From: Bacteroidales bacterium
GTDB taxonomy: Bacteria > Bacteroidota > Bacteroidia > Bacteroidales > NBLH01
Length of the DNA: 5,820 nt
Reading direction: 5' to 3'
NCBI GenBank assembly: GCA_027083715.1
Contig: JALWNR010000205.1
Coordinates: forward strand, 1 to 5,820
This document shows positions 5,540 to 5,820 of the stretch, piece by piece. Numbering within the stretch: position 1 is the first letter of the stretch; the number at the start of each line of letters is the position of its first letter. A program made the translations under genes and the position numbers. A model generated the notes under the pieces. That model was not told where the DNA came from. It saw only the letters and a list, made by a program, of their open reading frames with translations, and did no database searches.

Positions 5540-5820
5540 TCAGCTTGGATTACAAACTAAAATAATTGCTTTATCAGGATTTAAGTGAATTGTAAGAATA
5601 CCCTCTTTTGCTTCAAAAGTTTCGTTTTCGTTCAATGCATTTTTATAGATACCGTTTTTTTGTACCGGAATTTTTAATATTTGCGTTTTATCCGACTTAT
5701 TAAAAGCAGCTACTATTTCTGTATTTTCATAAATTCTGCTGTATGCCAATGTTTTATTTTCATCGTCTGCAAGGCTGAAAACAATATTTCCGTAAACTAA
5801 AGCCGGATTGTTTTTCCTTA
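5540..5820 (-). CDS. GH13 alpha-amylase-family enzyme, C-terminal fragment (5' end outside window)
   Basis: The frame is open from the right edge to the TGA at 5540-5542, giving 92 visible residues; the true start lies beyond position 5820. The first visible residues, RKNNPALVYGNIVF, then ADDEN, LAYSRIY and IVAAFNKSD, match the end of the catalytic barrel and the start of the C-terminal beta-sandwich of GH13 enzymes (cyclomaltodextrinase, neopullulanase, alpha-glucosidase and alpha-amylase types, where the pattern is LRKxxPAL..G and later vxxNxS). The fragment ends with ILTIHLNPDKAIILVCNPS, a normal final strand. The catalytic Asp/Glu/Asp residues are outside the window, so subtype, signal peptide and activity cannot be judged. 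A TTG at 5747-5749 could be taken as a start for a 69-residue protein, but the frame and the homology pattern continue upstream of it. The gene is convergent with the transporter and shares its terminator. The likely role is cleavage of alpha-1,4-linked glucans or maltodextrins. Confidence 0.8.
   Translation of the reverse strand, partial: RKNNPALVYGNIVFSLADDENKTLAYSRIYENTEIVAAFNKSDKTQILKIPVQKNGIYKNALNENETFEAKEGILTIHLNPDKAIILVCNPS

Noticed and set aside
5540..5749. A separate 69-residue minus-strand gene starting at TTG 5747-5749.
   Set aside because: The same frame stays open to the window edge, and the residues upstream of the TTG carry the GH13 pattern RKNNPAL, so this is the end of a larger gene.

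Overview
The window looks like chromosomal DNA from a member of the Bacteroidota. The evidence is low G+C, A/T-rich gene starts with no clear Shine-Dalgarno sequence, upstream TAnnTTTG (-7 type) promoter motifs, signal peptides cleaved just before Gln, a C-terminal segment resembling a type IX secretion (T9SS) sorting domain, and a fibre-like protein with the N-terminal domain (GINYQAV ... VPYAY) common in this phylum. The sequence does not settle genus or family.

Layout. (1) Positions 62-769, minus strand: a tetrapyrrole-methylase-fold SAM methyltransferase of the RsmI superfamily, in the short Bacteroidota form with altered signature motifs. (2) Positions 770-898: a 129-bp divergent intergenic region with a candidate promoter facing each way. 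(3) Positions 899-4096, plus strand: three closely packed genes (gaps of 6 and 21 nt), all encoding exported proteins. They are a small secreted protein ending in a T9SS-type segment, a predicted outer-membrane beta-barrel, and a 655-residue surface fibre-like protein. (4) Positions 4097-4192: a weak terminator-like hairpin and a good promoter motif. (5) Positions 4193-5482, plus strand: a 12-TM MFS-type transporter. (6) Positions 5477-5499: a strong, nearly symmetric hairpin between convergent genes. (7) Positions 5540-5820, minus strand: the C-terminal end of a GH13 (alpha-amylase family) enzyme that runs off the right edge.

The most interesting unit is the three-gene operon at 899-4096. 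Its last product combines a Bacteroidota fibre N-terminal domain, a run of mostly 12-residue beta repeats, a helical insert, a DYAEW / AFMGQVPVKVRG domain resembling the Peptidase_G2 (IMC) type of autoprocessing or chaperone domain, a short coiled coil and an extra acidic-plus-helical tail. Together with a barrel and a mini T9SS-type protein this suggests a cell-surface fibre or adhesin module with its own export or anchoring partners. That functional reading is inference. The flanking methyltransferase, transporter and GH13 genes look like ordinary chromosomal neighbours; the transporter and the GH13 enzyme may both relate to sugar use, but nothing in the transporter sequence proves its substrate.
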